From Amborella trichopoda (lineage: Eukaryota; Streptophyta; Magnoliopsida; Amborellales; Amborellaceae): a stretch of DNA of 64,000 bases. This document shows, piece by piece, positions 37,112-47,926 of this stretch. The notes below the pieces were generated by a model. That model ran no database searches. It was not told where the DNA came from and was given only the letters and a program-made list of their open reading frames with translations. How positions within the stretch are numbered: position 1 is the first letter of the stretch; each line of letters begins with the position of its first letter. The stretch is from positions 2,108,818 through 2,172,817 of the forward strand of contig NW_006494789.1 in assembly GCF_000471905.2 (NCBI RefSeq). The letters run 5' to 3'. Both the position numbers and the translations under genes were made by a program.

Positions 37112-38083
37112 ATGTCTTCCCAAGCTCCATACGAGATTGAAAATTGCAGAGGTCTACTTCGAGTTTTCAGCGATGGCTCCACAATTCGCATTTCACAACC
37201 AGAAGGCTTTCAAATCCCAATCGACGAAGATGGCTCCGTTTCATGGAAAGATCTCCAATTCGATCTAACACTGGACCTTAACCTTCGCCTCTACAAGCCA
37301 TTATCATCATCATCTCGTGAAAACAATAAGCTCCCTATTTTATTCTATTTCCATGGCGGCGGCTTTTGCATAGGCTCTAGAACATGGCCTGTATTCCACA
37401 ACACCTGCCTCCGCCTCTCCAGAGACCTCCAGGCAATCGTGGTCTCCCCAGACTACCGCTTAGCACCCGAAAACCGGCTCCCGGCCGCCATCTCCGATGC
37501 ATTCTCTGCAGTCTGGTGGCTCGCTAGTGCCGCTGCCTGTGAGCCCTTCCTATCAGAAATCGCTGATTTTGAGCGAGTTTATGTCTTAGGAGAATCAGCA
37601 GGAGGGAATATATCTCACCATTGAGCCTTCGAGGCAAGCAAAGAAGCTGAGACACTAACACAGGGAGTGCTCACCATCAAGGGGTTTGTGCTCCTGAACC
37701 CGGCTTTCGCCGGGGTGGAGCGGACACAATCTGAAATAACGAGTGATGATGATTTTTTGAATTTAGAGTTATGTGACCGTTATTGGAGGTTGAGTTTGCC
37801 CGAGGGTGCAGATAGGGACCACCCATTGGTGAACGTGTTCGGGCCAGGTGCGGCGGAGATTGGTTCGGTGGAGTGGAGGCCCATGCTGCTTGTGGTGGCG
37901 GGGCGGGATCCGTTGAAAGATAGAGAGATGGAGTATGGGAGGAGGTTGAAAGAAATGGGGAAGAGAGTGGAGGTGGTGGTGTTTGAAGGGAAGAAACATG
38001 CCTTCTTTACAATGGAGCCTGAGTGTGAGGCTAGCAAGGAGGTCATGGTGAGCATCAGGGAGTTCATGGAAGCCAATGTGTAG
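37112..38083 (+). pseudogene. Second carboxylesterase, tandem paralog with one in-frame TGA
   Basis: The frame from ATG 37112 to TAG 38081-38083 would be 323 residues, the same size as the intact paralog at 28966. The only break is TGA at 37622-37624, codon 171, directly after ...GGNISHH. At that place the paralog has Leu (HHLAV), so a one-base TTA-to-TGA change would explain it. HGGG is at residues 81-84 and Ser162 sits in GESAG (160-164), so the first product would keep the nucleophile but lose the Asp (GRD, near 37908) and His (KKHAFF, near 37996) of the triad and be inactive. There are no frameshifts and codon quality stays good after the stop, so the change is recent, allelic, or a base-call error. 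Intronless, same strand as its paralog. Confidence 0.85.
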
Positions 38084-39277
38084 AAGTCTCTCCTTCTCTA
38101 ATATGTTATTTGGTTTGTTTTGTGTGTAATTTGTTTTGCCGGACCGGCACCTGATTACGGCCGTTATTACGTGTAATTTGGTTTCTTTTTTCTTCTTTTT
38201 TTAATATGTTAATGGTTTTTTTTTTTTAATATGTTAATAGAGGGCGGGACATTATGTCGAGGGCCTTGAGGCATATGTCCCTAACCACATGTGCCGCACC
38301 CCCATTCCCCATGTCATGTTCTTGTGTCTTCTCTTATGAGTATTCATCTTGCAATGTCACTTGTGGCCTCTGTTTGGTCACATGGATCATAGTGGCAATC
38401 TTTATGGTTTCACCTATGTAACATGGTTACGCGTGTTTATGGTCTTTTTGTGCACCCCTTGGGGATACAACAAATGTGTGAATTCATTCTTTTTGTTAGC
38501 ACATTTTTTCGAGAAGTTGCTATAAAAAATATCACCTAAGATCCCACTTCCGTTTTTTTCGGATGATGTATGGATGTGTCATGTATTAAATATTATTTTT
38601 AAAATAAGTATTTCTATCACTCATATTTATGTTAAATGCTGACATCTGTATAAATGCGATAGAAGAAACAAAGGCTATTCAATCTTGACTAGGATATATT
38701 AATATGATATATTCTAATGAACTAAAAAAATTGAATTACAAATAAAGATGAATGGCTACTTAATTTTGTTATTTGCCAAGTGCAAAAATCTAGTTTTTTT
38801 TGGGGTATATATAAGCAAGAAGGTGACCACTTTATTCTTACAACACGTTTAGAGTCAATTTTGTCCATGTCATTACCAATTTACTCCGCAAATTCATCCT
38901 TCATCTATCTATTAGTTTCTACCCTATATTTTTTATATATTTATTTCTAACTCACAATTGAACTCTATCTATCGGTTTCTAATTTGGGTCCATACGATAA
39001 AATATAAACATTGAGTTTCTCTATTTCTTCCTCTATCTCTTAAATGCTCTAAATGGCTCAAATGGGATACCAACGCATGATATTCCTAACAATGTGCACT
39101 AAAATCATGGGAATTGCACCATACACAAATAAATCATTGAACCAAATAGTCACCACTTCAAAATCCTAGACCGTTGATTTGCACAGAAATGTGATCACAA
39201 GACATTGATGGACGATTTGAGAAAAGCAAGAAGTTGATACTCACCATTGCTTGTTGCTAATTGTATTTATCAATGAT
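38084..39277. other. Intergenic stretch
   Basis: 3' region of the second carboxylesterase followed by AT-rich DNA. The phrase 'ttttttaatatgttaatag' is doubled near 38200-38240. No gene or clear element. Confidence 0.4.
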
Positions 39278-39480
39278 TTAAAAATCGTTGAGTCAGCACG
39301 AACTCGGGCGAATCGACATAGGCCAGTAAAATTCGCATTATCACTTGGTTCTAGTTCTTCTTTAGAACCGGTGAGTCTCTACAGTGAACTGCCCGAGTCT
39401 CTATCGCCCGGTTCTAGTTCTTCCCTAGAATCGGTGAGTTTCTATAATGAACCGCCCGAGTGACATGACTCGGTGTTTTT
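39278..39480. repeat. Dispersed repeat, copy 1 (start of satellite block)
   Basis: Starts 'aaaaatcgttgagtcagcac', as does the copy at 44458. It contains internal repeats of 'cggttctagttcttc' plus 'gaaccgcccgagtgacatg' and leads directly into the minisatellite. Confidence 0.7.
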
Positions 39481-40547
39481 ATAAATCTGCATTTGTTTTC
39501 AAGGGCAATTGGGATATTTAGTCTCTAAAGTGAATTGCCTGCCATGACTCGATGAACCGCCCGAGTGACATGACTCGGTTTTTTCATAAATCTACATTTG
39601 TTTTCAAGGCTAATTGGGATATTTAGTCTCTACAGCGAACTGCCTAATATGACTCGGTGTTTTTCACACATCTGCATTTGTTTTTACGGGTAATTGAAAT
39701 ATTTCTTTTCAAATACATTGTTTTCAACGATAATTGGGATAGTAGATGTGTTTTCAAAGGTAATTGGGGTATTTTTCACACATCTACATTTGTTTTCAAG
39801 GGTAATTAGGATATTTTTCACATATATATACCTTTGTTTTCAAGGGTAATTGGGATATTTTTTTTCAAAATACATTGTTTTCAAGGGTAATTGAGATAGT
39901 AGATGTGTTTTCAAGGTAATTGGGATATTCTTCACACATCTACATTTGTTTTCAGAAATTTTTTTAAAAAATGGATTTGTTTTCAAGGGTAATTGAGATA
40001 TTTTTATGATATCTACATTTGTTTTCAAGGGTAATTGGGACTTTTTTTTTTCAAAATACATTTGGTAATTGGGATAGTAGATGTGTTTTCAAAGGTAATT
40101 GGGATATTTTCATATATTGTTTTCTAGGATATTTGGGATAGTAGATGTGCTTTCAAGGTAATTGGGATATTTTTCACACGTCTACATTTGTTTTCAAGGG
40201 TAATTAGTATTTTTTTTTTAAAATAGATTTGTTTTCAAGGTAATTGGGATGGGTAATTGGGATATTTAATTGGGATAGTAGATGTGTTTTCAAAGGTAAT
40301 TGGGATATTTGTGTTTTCAAAGGTAATTCTGATATTTTTCACACATCTGCATTTGTTGTGAAGGGTAATTGGGATTTTTTTTTTTAAATGTATTTGTTTT
40401 CAAGGATAATTAGGATATTTTTCACACATCTACATTTGTTTTCAAAGGCAATTGTGATATATATTTTTTAAAATACATTTGCTTTCAAGGGTAATTGGGA
40501 TGGCTAATTGGGATATTTAATAATGGCTAATTGGAATATTTAATAAT

Positions 40548-41122
40548 GAGCAACGATTTCATGCAACCGTTGTATAGTAATATGATGCAATAACTTTAAA
40601 AAACCATCTTATGGCCATTTGTTTGATCCACGTTTTGAAATATACATTCTTTTCATTCGAATGATCAATCAAAAAAAAAGAAAAAATTGAAAACACAAAG
40701 CCCAATTAACGTAAGCCGTTCATTTTGGTGAGATGCTTAGATCTAGGCCTTAGATATATTTTTTCATTTTCAAATTTTTTGGATGACTTTATTATCATTA
40801 GATGAACAATGTTAAAAAAGAAAAAATATATTTTGAGTTTATAAAGGCTAAGATCTTGAAATTCACAAAATGAATGGTCTAAATTCGTTTTTGGAGTTGA
40901 CTCATTTTGACCATATCTATGGTTCAAATTGAATTTTTTTGGGGGGGATTGATTATTGAGATGAAGAGAGTGTGTGTGCAAAATTTGGGGCTATAAAAAT
41001 ACCACAAACATGGTTTTCTAGAAGTGTCGTTTCATTGTACTTCTAGAAGTGTCGTTTCATTGTACTTCTAGAAGTGTCGTTTCGTTATACTATGGTACAA
41101 CCGTTGCATTGGATCATTACTC
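40548..41122. mobile_element. Non-autonomous Mutator-like element with perfect 9-bp TSD, inserted in minisatellite
   Basis: A 575-bp element flanked by identical tttaataat at 40539-40547 and 41123-41131. The left end is gagcaacgatttcatgcaac followed by cgttgtatagta; the right end as reverse complement is gagtaatgatccaatgcaac followed by ggttgtaccatagta, giving ~30-bp TIRs. Nine-base duplications are typical of Mutator-like elements. There is no transposase frame; a 25-bp triplicate repeat lies near the right end. Confidence 0.82.
41016..41090. repeat. 25-bp tandem repeat, three copies
   Basis: Three consecutive units of 'ttctagaagtgtcgtttcat' plus 'tgtac' (41016, 41041, 41066), the last with two changes. 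Sub-terminal position inside the Mutator-like element, where multiple transposase-binding sites would be expected. Confidence 0.9.
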
Positions 41123-42126
41123 TTTAATAATTAGGATAGTAGATGTGTTTCATGGGTAATTGGGATATTTTTCACCCATCTCGGATGGGTAATTGGGATA
41201 GTAGATGTGTTTTTAAAGGTAATTGAGATATTTGTGTTTTTAAGGATAATTGAGATATTTTTCACATATCTACATTTGTTTTTAAGGGTAATTGGGATAT
41301 TTTTCACACATCTACATTTGTTTTCAAGGGTAATTGGGATATTTTTCTTACATCTACCTTTGTTTTCAAGGGTAATTGGGATATTTTTCTTACATCTACA
41401 TTTGTTTTCAAGCGTATTAAGATAGTAGATGTATTTTCAAGGCTAATTAAGATATTTTTCAAAGGTAATTGAGATATTTTTCACATATCTACCATTATTT
41501 ATTTTCAAGAGTAATTGAGATATAATACCGAAGGGTAATTAGGATATTTAGGGATATTTTCACACATCACGATACCCAAGGGTAAGGGATATTTTTCATA
41601 CATATTTTATTTAGATATTTTATTTTGTGGACGTTAGAGATATTTTTCAAGTAAGGGATATTTTTCATACATATTTTATTTAGATATTTTATTTTGTGGA
41701 CGTTAGAGATATTTTTCACATATCTATCTATCTTGTTTTTAAGGGTAATTGGGACATTTTTCACATAGTTTATTTAATAATTTATTTAAGGATATTTTAC
41801 ATGTTTTCAAGAGTAATTGGGATACGTTTCAAAGGTAATTTGAGATATTTTTTACACATGTTTTCAAGGGTAATTGAGATACTTCATGAGTAATTGAGAT
41901 ATATCGTGGACTTTAGGGATATTTTTCACACATCTACTTTTGTTGTTTTTACCTTATTTTTCACATCTACCTTTGTTGTTGTTTTTATCTTATTTTTCAC
42001 ACATCTACCTTTGTTGTTTTTAAAGGTAATTGAGATATTTGTCATACATATTTTATTTAAAAGATAATTGGGATATTTGTCATACATATTTTATTTAGTA
42101 GAGAGTAGAGGTAATTGGGATACTTT

Positions 42127-42985
42127 TCAAAGGAGGGAGGGCAGTTGTGTGGAGGGAGGGGAAGAGGAGGGAGGGGTTTGGGCGGAGAGAGGGGGAGAAG
42201 GAGGGAGGACGGTTGTGTGGAGGGAGGGCGGTTGTGTGGAGGGAGGGGGAAGAGGAGGGAGAGCAGCGCAGTTGTGCTGGTGGAGGGAGGGAGTTGTGAG
42301 TGTGGAGGGAGGGAGGGCAGTTGTGTGTGTGGAGGGAGGGAGGGCAGGAGGAGGAGGGGCAGTTGTTTGGAGAGATGGCAGTTGTGTGGAGGGAGGGTAG
42401 GGGAGAGGGAGGGAGGGGACAGTTAGTGTGTGGTAGGTAGGGAGGGAGGGGAAGGGGCGTAGTTAGGTGTTGGTAGTGGGTAAGGGNNNNNNNNNNNNNN
42501 NNNNNNNNNNNNNNNNNNNNNNNNNNNNNNNNNNNNNNNNNNNNNNNNNNNNNNNNNNNNNNNNNNNNNNNNNNNNNNNNNNNNNNNNNNNNNNNNNNNN
42601 NNNNNNNNNNNNNNNNNNNNNNNNNNNNNNNNNNNNNNNNNNNNNNNNNNNNNNNNNNNNNNNNNNNNNNNNNNNNNNNNNNNNNNNNNNNNNNNNNNNN
42701 NNNNNNNNNNNNNNNNNNNNNNNNNNNNNNNNNNNNNAGGGAGGGGAGGAGGGAGGGCAGTTGTGTGGAGGGAAGGAGGGCAGTTGTGTGGAGGGAAGGA
42801 GGGGAAGAGGGAGGGAGGGGGGGGAGGGAGGGGAGGAGAGAAGGAGGGAGGGAGGGAGGGAAGGAGGGGGAGGAGGAGGGACGGCAGTTGTGTGGAGGGA
42901 AGGAGGGGAGGAGAATGGAGAGTTATGTGGAGAGAGGAGGGAGGGAGGGCAGTGGCGCTTTACGGGAGGGGAGAGAGAAAATTTT
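42127..42985. repeat. G-rich (GGGAGGG / cagttgtgtgga) array, interrupted by gap
   Basis: Purine-rich tandem repeats of 'gggagggcagttgtgtgga' with variable GGA/GGGA expansions, directly abutting the minisatellite. Runs of four or more closely spaced G-tracts occur repeatedly (e.g. near 42800-42870), so G-quadruplex formation on the plus strand is expected. Long frames on either strand are low-complexity Gly/Glu/Arg or Pro/Ser and are not genes. Confidence 0.9.
42487..42737. other. Assembly gap (251 N)
   Basis: Run of N within the G-rich array; the true array length is unknown. Confidence 0.98.
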
Positions 42986-43033
42986 TCAGGAACAACAAAA
43001 AAAATAAGTTTTATGTTTTTCAAAACTCGATAG

Positions 43034-43350
43034 TTTATCTTTTTTTAAAAAGAAATAGTTAAAATGAAGATTTTTATTTATTTTTTATATATATTAAAAA
43101 TAAATATAAAATACAATATATCATATATTATAGTATGTTATAAATATTATATATTTAAATTATTATCAATATAAATATAAGATATTTACTATATATCCCA
43201 AAAGTTATCAAATATAGAAACTATGAACTTTTGAACTCTCCAGGATAGTTATCAAACAAACCATGAACTTTTTAACTAACTTCTAATTTACATAACTAAC
43301 TTCTAACCCAACAAAACAACCTCCAAACTAAACATAATTACACTGATTAT
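43034..43350. other. AT-rich stretch
   Basis: Very AT-rich ('tatataaatattatatattt'-like) sequence followed by two copies of a phrase with 'aacttttgaactctcc' / 'gaactttttaactaac'. No gene. Confidence 0.4.
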
Positions 43351-43439
43351 TTGGTTGTGTATAGATATTTATGCGCCGCTTGCTTTACGAGGAGAGCGTC
43401 ATGGATTGACGGCCAGGGCACTGAAAATCAAAACACATG

Positions 43440-43615
43440 TCTACAAATTCAACGGTGGGCGACACATAGGTATGGGTCCAAAAATTCGACCCAGCAGGTC
43501 AGGTTCGGGTCTAAAACTTGAACTCGAACACTATTCGGGTCCGGGTCCAAAACTAGAATTCGAATATTATTCAGATCCGGGTCCATGTGGACCTGAACTA
43601 GACCTAATCCGAATA
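43440..43615. repeat. gggtcc-rich repeat fragment
   Basis: Short repeats of 'cgggtccgggtccaaaac' and 'gaactcgaacactattcg' resemble the interior of the hAT-type MITE at 4632-5079, but no termini are visible. It runs into a partial MITE copy at ~43628. Confidence 0.5.
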
Positions 43616-43627
43616 GTATCGATTGAG

Positions 43628-43851
43628 CAAATCAATGAATACTTGAAAATTGATTGTCCAAAATGCATTACAAGAAACACTATTTCTAAAACTTGAAATC
43701 TATTTTTTTCTCATGTCCATGCATCTTGATGTCGAGATGATCAATTTGAATTTATTTGAGCATCAAAGCTACCTCTTCTAGTAAAAATTTTGAGGTAAGC
43801 TCTAATTTGAATGTTTAGAACCTCGGCTTTATACAAACTTTTCCTTTTTAA
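43628..43851. mobile_element. gagccgaggctc MITE family, right-half copy
   Basis: Starts mid-element at 'cttgaaaattgattgtcc' and ends 'gaacctcggctttatacaaa' then 'cttttcctttt'. The left half is missing. A full copy follows 21 bp later. Confidence 0.7.
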
Positions 43852-43872
43852 AAAAAGCACAAGTTTTCAAAA

Positions 43873-44257
43873 AGGGAAAAGTTTATATAGAGCCGAGGCT
43901 CTAAACAATCAAATTAGAGCCTACCTTCAAATAGTATCAAGAAATGTGATTTCAATACTAAAAATCTTTGTGATAACCTTAAAATATATTTTTATCTTTA
44001 ATTATAAACTTTAAAGCTTGAAAAATAGTGTATATCAACAGATCTACGAAAACTTGAAAATCTTGAAATTAAGGGTATAAAATGCATTACAAAATACATT
44101 ATTTCCAAAACTTGAAATCCATTTTTTTCTAATGTCTATGCATATTGATGTCAAGATGATCAAGAGGATATTTTTGGGTATCCTCTTCTAGTGAAATTTT
44201 TTAGGTAGGCTTTAATTTGATTGTTTAGAGTCTTGGCTCTATACAAATCGCACCTTT
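43873..44257. mobile_element. gagccgaggctc MITE family, reference copy
   Basis: The best preserved copy, ~385 bp. The left TIR is gtttatatagagccgaggct then 'ctaaacaatcaaattaga'; the right end is the inverted form, 'tttgattgtttagagtct' then 'tggctctatacaaat'. The TIR of ~40 bp contains its own palindrome gagccgaggctc. No coding capacity. Confidence 0.85.
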
Positions 44258-44457
44258 TTAAAAAACTCAATAGAAGGTGAAAAAAAATGAAAGTAGTTGC
44301 GCTAGAAAACAGGGTTCAAGAAAACAGTCTTAAGAACAAAACACTAACTACCAATAACATTTGAAGAAAGCCTCCCTCTCTCTCTCTCCTCTTTTTGCTC
44401 CCTAGCATAAAAAAAAGTGGGGTGTTGCAAAAACAACATGAGAGAAACAAAAGGAAT

Positions 44458-44835
44458 TTAAAAATCGTTGAGTCAGCACAGACTCCGGCTAGTCGACACG
44501 AGAATCGGTCACCCCGTGTCGATTCCAATAAAATTTGCAGTATCGCTCCGTTCTAGAGAAGAACTGACGAGTCTTTAGACTGAACCACACCCGTGTCGAT
44601 TCCAATAAAATTCGCCCAATTCTAGAAAGGAACCAGCGAGTCTCTACAGTAAACCGCACTTATGTCGATTCCAATAAAATTCGCAGTATCGCCCCGTTCT
44701 AGAGAAGAATTGGCGAGTCTCTACAGTGAACCACCCGAGTGACATGACTCGGTGTTTTTACACAACGTCATAAATCTATATTTGTTTTCAATTTTTTTTT
44801 GCAATGGTAATTGGGATATTTTGTTTCCAATAAAA
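44458..44835. repeat. Dispersed repeat, copy 2
   Basis: Same start as 39278 ('aaaaatcgttgagtcagcac'), with a ~65-bp internal unit 'gtgtcgattccaataaaatt' plus 'cgcagtatcgccccgttc' repeated about three times. It ends with one 'ggtaattgggatatttt' unit. Same orientation as copy 1. Confidence 0.75.
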
Positions 44836-46348
44836 TTCACAAATGAATCGCTCAAGTTCTTTATACATGTTAATTTTCCTTAAAGTTTTCGATGTGGGAT
44901 AATTCCCACTGTAACAGCTTAAAAAGGTAATATAACATTTTATTATGAAAGTTAATACCCACCCTCTTGCATGGTCTCTAGACCAAACTTGTGCAACATC
45001 CTTTTTAGTAAAAATAAATATATAAATAAATAAAACGTACAATCTTTTTATTTTTATTGTAAAAAATATTTTCTTTTTGTTAAAAAATAAAACAAAATAA
45101 AAGGTACCATCTTCTTATGTTTCTTGACAAAAACAAACTATTTTTGTCAAAAAATAAAATAAAAGATACCTAGGCAACACCATATTCTTATTTTTCTTGT
45201 CAAAGAAAAGAAGAAAATGATAATACAACAAGTATTTATTGTCAAAAAACAAATAACAAGTAATACAACAAGTATCATGTTTTTCAAGTACGCATTTGAG
45301 CTGCGATTATCGTAATCTTAAATTACATAGGTAAAGGTAATATAATATAGGCTTGAAGCACATTAGCTCTTTTTTCTCTTATATATGAATGCCTATTATT
45401 AGCTTCTTTCTTTTCTTTTCTTTTATTATTATTATTTTTTTACTTAGGAATAAATGGTCTATTGTATTTTTTATTTTTATAACAAAGCAGTCTTTAACAT
45501 AAATTTAAGAATATTTATTTAAAGATAGGGTTTATACAATGAGGCTATTTGAAATCTCTCTCGATCTCTTTACTAACAATCTCTTCCACTAAATTTATTC
45601 TAGAAACCTAAAAAACAAGATTTTTGAAAAAATAATTGCTTTATAAATTATGCAATATACTATTTTTGTTACTGTTGTCAATAATATATTTTAAATTGGA
45701 TGATATTATAAGATATTTTGGATTTGTTATTATTTGTATAGTAAAATAATTATAAAATATAAACCAATAATTTCACTTTAAATATAATATTATAGTTAGT
45801 TAGGTTGTAATAATTTTAGATTATAGTTAGTTAGGTTGTAATAATTTTAGATTATAGTTAGTTAGGTTGTAATAATTGGTTTTTTTAGTGGATTAGGGTC
45901 TTTTGCCAATTCGATATTTTGGTGGCCATTTTTCATCGATTTAATCCATTATTTAGTCCATAAATGATGATATACTTCATCTATGATAATTCTATGTTTA
46001 TCATTTTGTGTGATGTAAATTTAATGATTAACAATAGTTCATACAAAAAAAAAACATCCCAATATTCGCATATTGATGCAAAAAAATGAAAGTTCTTAAT
46101 GGAGTACCTTCATTTTTTATTAGATTCATAAAAAACAACATTTATAATAAGTTTTAATAATTTTTTAATATTTTTTTTAAGGCTAAATCCGACAGATTCG
46201 GCTTATTCCCGATCTGGATCGCTGATTCACCGATCCGGATGGGCTTTTGGGGCACCCGATTCGGGGCACTGATCCATTTTTAAACCAGTGGTATTTATAA
46301 TAAGTCCAACATATCCTTAGTAGGCAATTTTTACGAGAAGCAGAAATG
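44836..46348. other. AT-rich intergenic stretch
   Basis: No gene. Between ~45040 and 45270 'ttgtcaaaaaataaaat'-type phrases recur with 'gatacc'/'ggtacc', a loose repeat. Near 46190-46280 a GC-richer patch ('gattcggggcactgatcc') looks like the end of another repeat. Confidence 0.4.
45789..45877. repeat. 31-bp tandem repeat, ~2.9 copies
   Basis: Unit 'attatagttagttaggttg' plus 'taataattttag', repeated without mismatch at 45789, 45820 and 45851. Perfect identity implies a very recent expansion. Confidence 0.92.
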
Positions 46349-46607
46349 AGAGATTGTATAATATGAGACTATTTACCTTTATCACAAAGAGGTCACAAAC
46401 ACCTGTGGCCATTTGATTTCATATTGAACAGCTTGAGTTTTTTTTTTCTAAAGTTCAATTTTTTTGTTTTTCTTCAAATTGTGAACCTAGCCAATAATAT
46501 ACTCATAATTGCCCATTTGAAATTCGACAGCAGGAATGAGATTGTCCTTCCCTCTTGTGCTAAGTGATTTCCTTCTTGTGCTAAGTGATTTCTTTGTATA
46601 CTTTCCC
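46349..46607. mobile_element. MITE family 2 copy
   Basis: Left end 'gagattgtataatatgagac' then 'tatttacctttatcac' and 'aagaggtcacaaacac'; right end 'ttgtatactttcccc'. Diverged interior with a duplicated 'gtgctaagtgattt' near 46556 and 46579. Confidence 0.6.
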
Positions 46608-46800
46608 CAAAATGTAATGCTGGTTTGAATAGACATAAAGAACCAGAATCAGTGACAAAATTATGTCTTTTAATGTTTCAAGTAAAAGCAAAAGAAATAA
46701 AAAATACCCCAAAGTAGTATATCGAAACTGGTTGTTAGGACTATGATTGTGGATATTAGGTCTTAACATGAAATTTTTTTGGATCCATGATTTTAGACAT

Positions 46801-47311
46801 GGGAAAAGTTTCTATGTTTTTCCTACAACATAGAAGATCTATCCTTCCCCTACCATCAAACCGTCCAATTTTAATCAAGAGAGTCATTTACCGTTTGATC
46901 TTAGATTTGACGTCTCAAAGTATTTTATTTTTAGTTTTTTTAATACAAATTGTATGAATATGAAATTTGGTATGTACCATCTTCTCATTAGGGCGCACCT
47001 ATAAAAAATATTAAAAATAAATTTTCAATAAAATATAATAACCAAAGTACCCCTTGAAAATTTCAGGGGTATTTTGATAATTTTATTTTATTAAAAATAC
47101 TTTTTTATATTTTTTGGTAATGCGAGTTTAATAGAGAAATGGACAGCCAAAATTTGGTGTTAAAATAGTTTAAAAAAAATATTAAAAATAAAATAGTGTA
47201 GAGACATGACATTGTGATTGAGGCAATCTTAGCCCTCAATTTAGAAATGACGGTTGGATAAGGGGGAGGATAAAACTTCTATGCGGTAGGGGAAGCATGG
47301 AAAGCTTGCCC
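46801..47311. mobile_element. MITE family 3 copy with 9-bp TSD (one mismatch)
   Basis: 511 bp. Left end gggaaaagtttctatg with 'cctacaacatagaag'; right end 'cttctatgcggtagggg' ... 'aagcttgccc', inverted. Flanked by tttagacat (46792-46800) and ttcagacat (47312-47320). Colinear with 9240-9742. The 9-bp duplication and GGG...CCC ends suggest a Mutator-type MITE. No coding potential. Confidence 0.82.
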
Positions 47312-47320
47312 TTCAGACAT

Positions 47321-47926
47321 TAGGCAAGACAAACTTTTCTTGGATCTAAGTCCACTCATCGAAACTGATAGCCAGCTCAAGGCTCAGAAAGCTTGGAGTA
47401 TGAGAACCGCCTCTTTTTTCTTTCTATCTTTTTTTTTTTTGGGATAATTTGGGAATCGAAATTGAGATGTAATGTTGCAATACTTAAAAACTGACCAATT
47501 AAGTACAAGCCCAATTCCTAAAACATGAATAAACTTATAACGATTGCAATTGTATCCGATTGTTAAAATCTATGGTATCCAATTCTCATCAATTTATTTC
47601 AATCATTAGATTGTATTGTAGATAAGATAGCTGTTAGTTTAGTGGAAAGGGATGACAACATACCTCTATACTTGTGTTCGATCTCTTATCCAGACCCGCA
47701 CTGGGCCGCCTCTCCTCGGTCGATATTATCTTCAAACCCTACTTATTACTGGCTGTTCTCCTTTGCCAATGCTACTAAGGACCTATAGGTTCACTATATA
47801 TTTCGGTCCCCTTAAGCTTTGGTTTAATGGTAGATATATGGATGTGGTCGAGGGAGACCTTTTAATTTTCTCTTAGAAGGCCCAAATAACCTTAACCTTT
47901 TTCTTTGTATTATGACATTCTTCTAA
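47321..47926. other. Intergenic stretch
   Basis: A 74-codon ATG frame lies at 47652-47876 but resembles no family I know and has no splice context; it is treated as non-coding. Confidence 0.4.

Larger units (their letters stand above)
39481..42126. repeat. Minisatellite array, core ggtaattgggatattt
   Basis: Dozens of imperfect units of ~25-55 bp built from 'tttgttttcaagggtaat', 'tgggatatttttcacac' and 'atctacatttg', all in one orientation, interrupted at 40548-41122 by a Mutator-like element. Later units (41560-42110) are more divergent and include a ~65-bp duplication at 41585 and 41650 ('catattttatttagatat'). Short open frames here are repeat artefacts. Confidence 0.9.

Noticed and set aside
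37622-37624. Programmed stop readthrough or selenocysteine TGA in the second carboxylesterase
   Set aside because: No readthrough context or structure is evident, land plants lack selenocysteine insertion, and the paralog has Leu here; a point mutation or base error is simpler.
39840-41893. CRISPR-like regular repeats and short frames
   Set aside because: Units are head-to-tail without unique spacers, variable in length, in a plant nuclear context: a minisatellite.
42463-43033. Long overlapping frames on both strands through the G-rich array
   Set aside because: They run through 251 N and consist of repeat-encoded Gly/Glu/Arg or Pro/Ser; assembly gap plus low complexity, not genes.
47652-47876. 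74-codon ATG frame
   Set aside because: Isolated, no recognisable domain, no homologous copy in the window; indistinguishable from chance.
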